From contig JANXSH010001358.1 in NCBI GenBank assembly GCA_025356615.1, positions 1 to 6,184 on the forward strand: a DNA stretch of 6,184 nucleotides, read 5' to 3'. Both the position numbers and the translations under genes were made by a program. The notes under the pieces were generated by a model. The model saw nothing but the letters and a program-made list of their open reading frames with translations. It ran no database searches and was not told the DNA's origin. This stretch comes from Planctomycetia bacterium (GTDB lineage: Bacteria; Planctomycetota; Planctomycetia; Gemmatales; Gemmataceae). This document shows positions 5,946-6,184 of this stretch, piece by piece. The first letter of the stretch is position 1. Every line of letters begins with the position of its first letter.

Positions 5946-6184
5946 GACGTGCCCAGAAGTTCGTTGTCTTTTCCGTCGCTGAGTAGGACACAACTAAGGA
6001 TATGGCACGGATCAACTTCCCGGTCCGGCTCGGCTCGCCGGACCATGCCTTCCAACGTGTTGTTAATCTGATAGAACTCCAGTACGGGTAATGAGATAGC
6101 GAGTTCTCGGCCGGAGGCCACTCCATTCTGCTGGATCCCCTTTTCGAGCCGTTCGTCGCCGCCAGCCCCCTCAGCGTCATGGCC
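5942..6184 (-). CDS. Hypothetical protein, C-terminal 80 residues, cut by window edge
   Basis: Open minus-strand frame entering from the right edge and ending in TAA at 5942-5944, which overlaps the stop of the convergent propeller gene. The 80 visible residues are protein-like: acidic and mixed in composition (LEFYQINNTLEGMVRRAEPD at 35-54, HILSCVLLSDGKDNELLGTS at 61-80), with G/C-favoured first and third codon positions and A/T-richer second positions. GC at third positions, about 64% by hand count, is lower than in the neighbouring genes. An alternative minus-strand frame starting at ATG 6180 reads Arg/Ser/Pro/Trp-rich and looks like a shadow. I do not recognise the family. Because the start lies outside the window, a decayed gene or chance frame cannot be excluded. 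Confidence 0.5.
   Translation of the reverse strand, partial: GHDAEGAGGDERLEKGIQQNGVASGRELAISLPVLEFYQINNTLEGMVRRAEPDREVDPCHILSCVLLSDGKDNELLGTS
6022..6044. repeat. Perfect 8-bp GC-rich hairpin downstream of the propeller gene
   Basis: GGTCCGGC (6022-6029), a 7-nt loop (6030-6036) and GCCGGACC (6037-6044). It begins 76 bp after the propeller stop and could end that transcript, but it lacks a T-tract on either side. It also lies inside the putative minus-strand reading frame, where it encodes part of VRRAEPDR, so it may simply be codon-level coincidence. Confidence 0.35.

Noticed and set aside
3977..5986. 669-codon plus-strand open frame overlapping the propeller gene
   Set aside because: Product is extremely Arg-rich with no recognisable domain; it is the shifted-frame shadow of the GC-rich propeller gene.
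4944..5993. 349-codon minus-strand open frame opposite the propeller
   Set aside because: His/Asp/Val/Arg-rich antisense shadow without motifs; the plus strand there encodes clear propeller blades.
5866..6180. 104-codon minus-strand frame from ATG 6180
   Set aside because: Arg/Ser/Pro/Trp-rich, runs into the antisense of the propeller gene; the neighbouring frame ending at 5942 looks more protein-like.

Overview
This GC-rich window reads as ordinary chromosome of a planctomycete, most likely a member of the Gemmataceae. That placement is inference from gene style: an ECF sigma factor carrying a long C-terminal extension with a membrane span, a membrane-bound PQQ-type beta-propeller, and a GroEL with the N-terminal flavour of planctomycete paralogues. 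No rRNA, tRNA, CRISPR array or insertion sequence was seen.

Layout. Positions 1-495 (minus strand) hold the first 165 codons of a groEL chaperonin gene that runs off the left edge. A 246-bp gap follows, containing an imperfect inverted repeat, with no visible groES and no CIRCE-like operator. Positions 742-1266 (minus) encode a small c-type cytochrome lipoprotein with one CXXCH haem site and an unusual Gly/Pro-rich insert. A 330-bp divergent intergenic region (1267-1596) separates it from a plus-strand pair. The first of the pair (1597-3444) is a 615-residue ECF sigma factor whose N-terminal sigma2/sigma4 part is joined through a membrane segment to about 325 residues of probably extracytoplasmic beta-rich sequence. 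The second (3555-5945) is a 796-residue protein with a signal peptide, an unrecognised N-terminal domain, six predicted membrane helices and an eight-bladed PQQ-like propeller. A convergent minus-strand reading frame (5942-6184), cut by the right edge, probably is the 3' end of another gene of unknown function.

How they may work together. The ECF gene and the propeller gene are co-oriented, 110 bp apart, and both products are predicted to expose large domains outside the cytoplasmic membrane. A tethered sigma factor acting with, or controlling, a neighbouring membrane sensor/redox-like propeller protein is attractive, but it is only an inference from adjacency. The cytochrome and GroEL genes are divergent from that pair and show no clear functional link. 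The least ordinary items are the two multi-domain membrane proteins; neither is proof of a new system.
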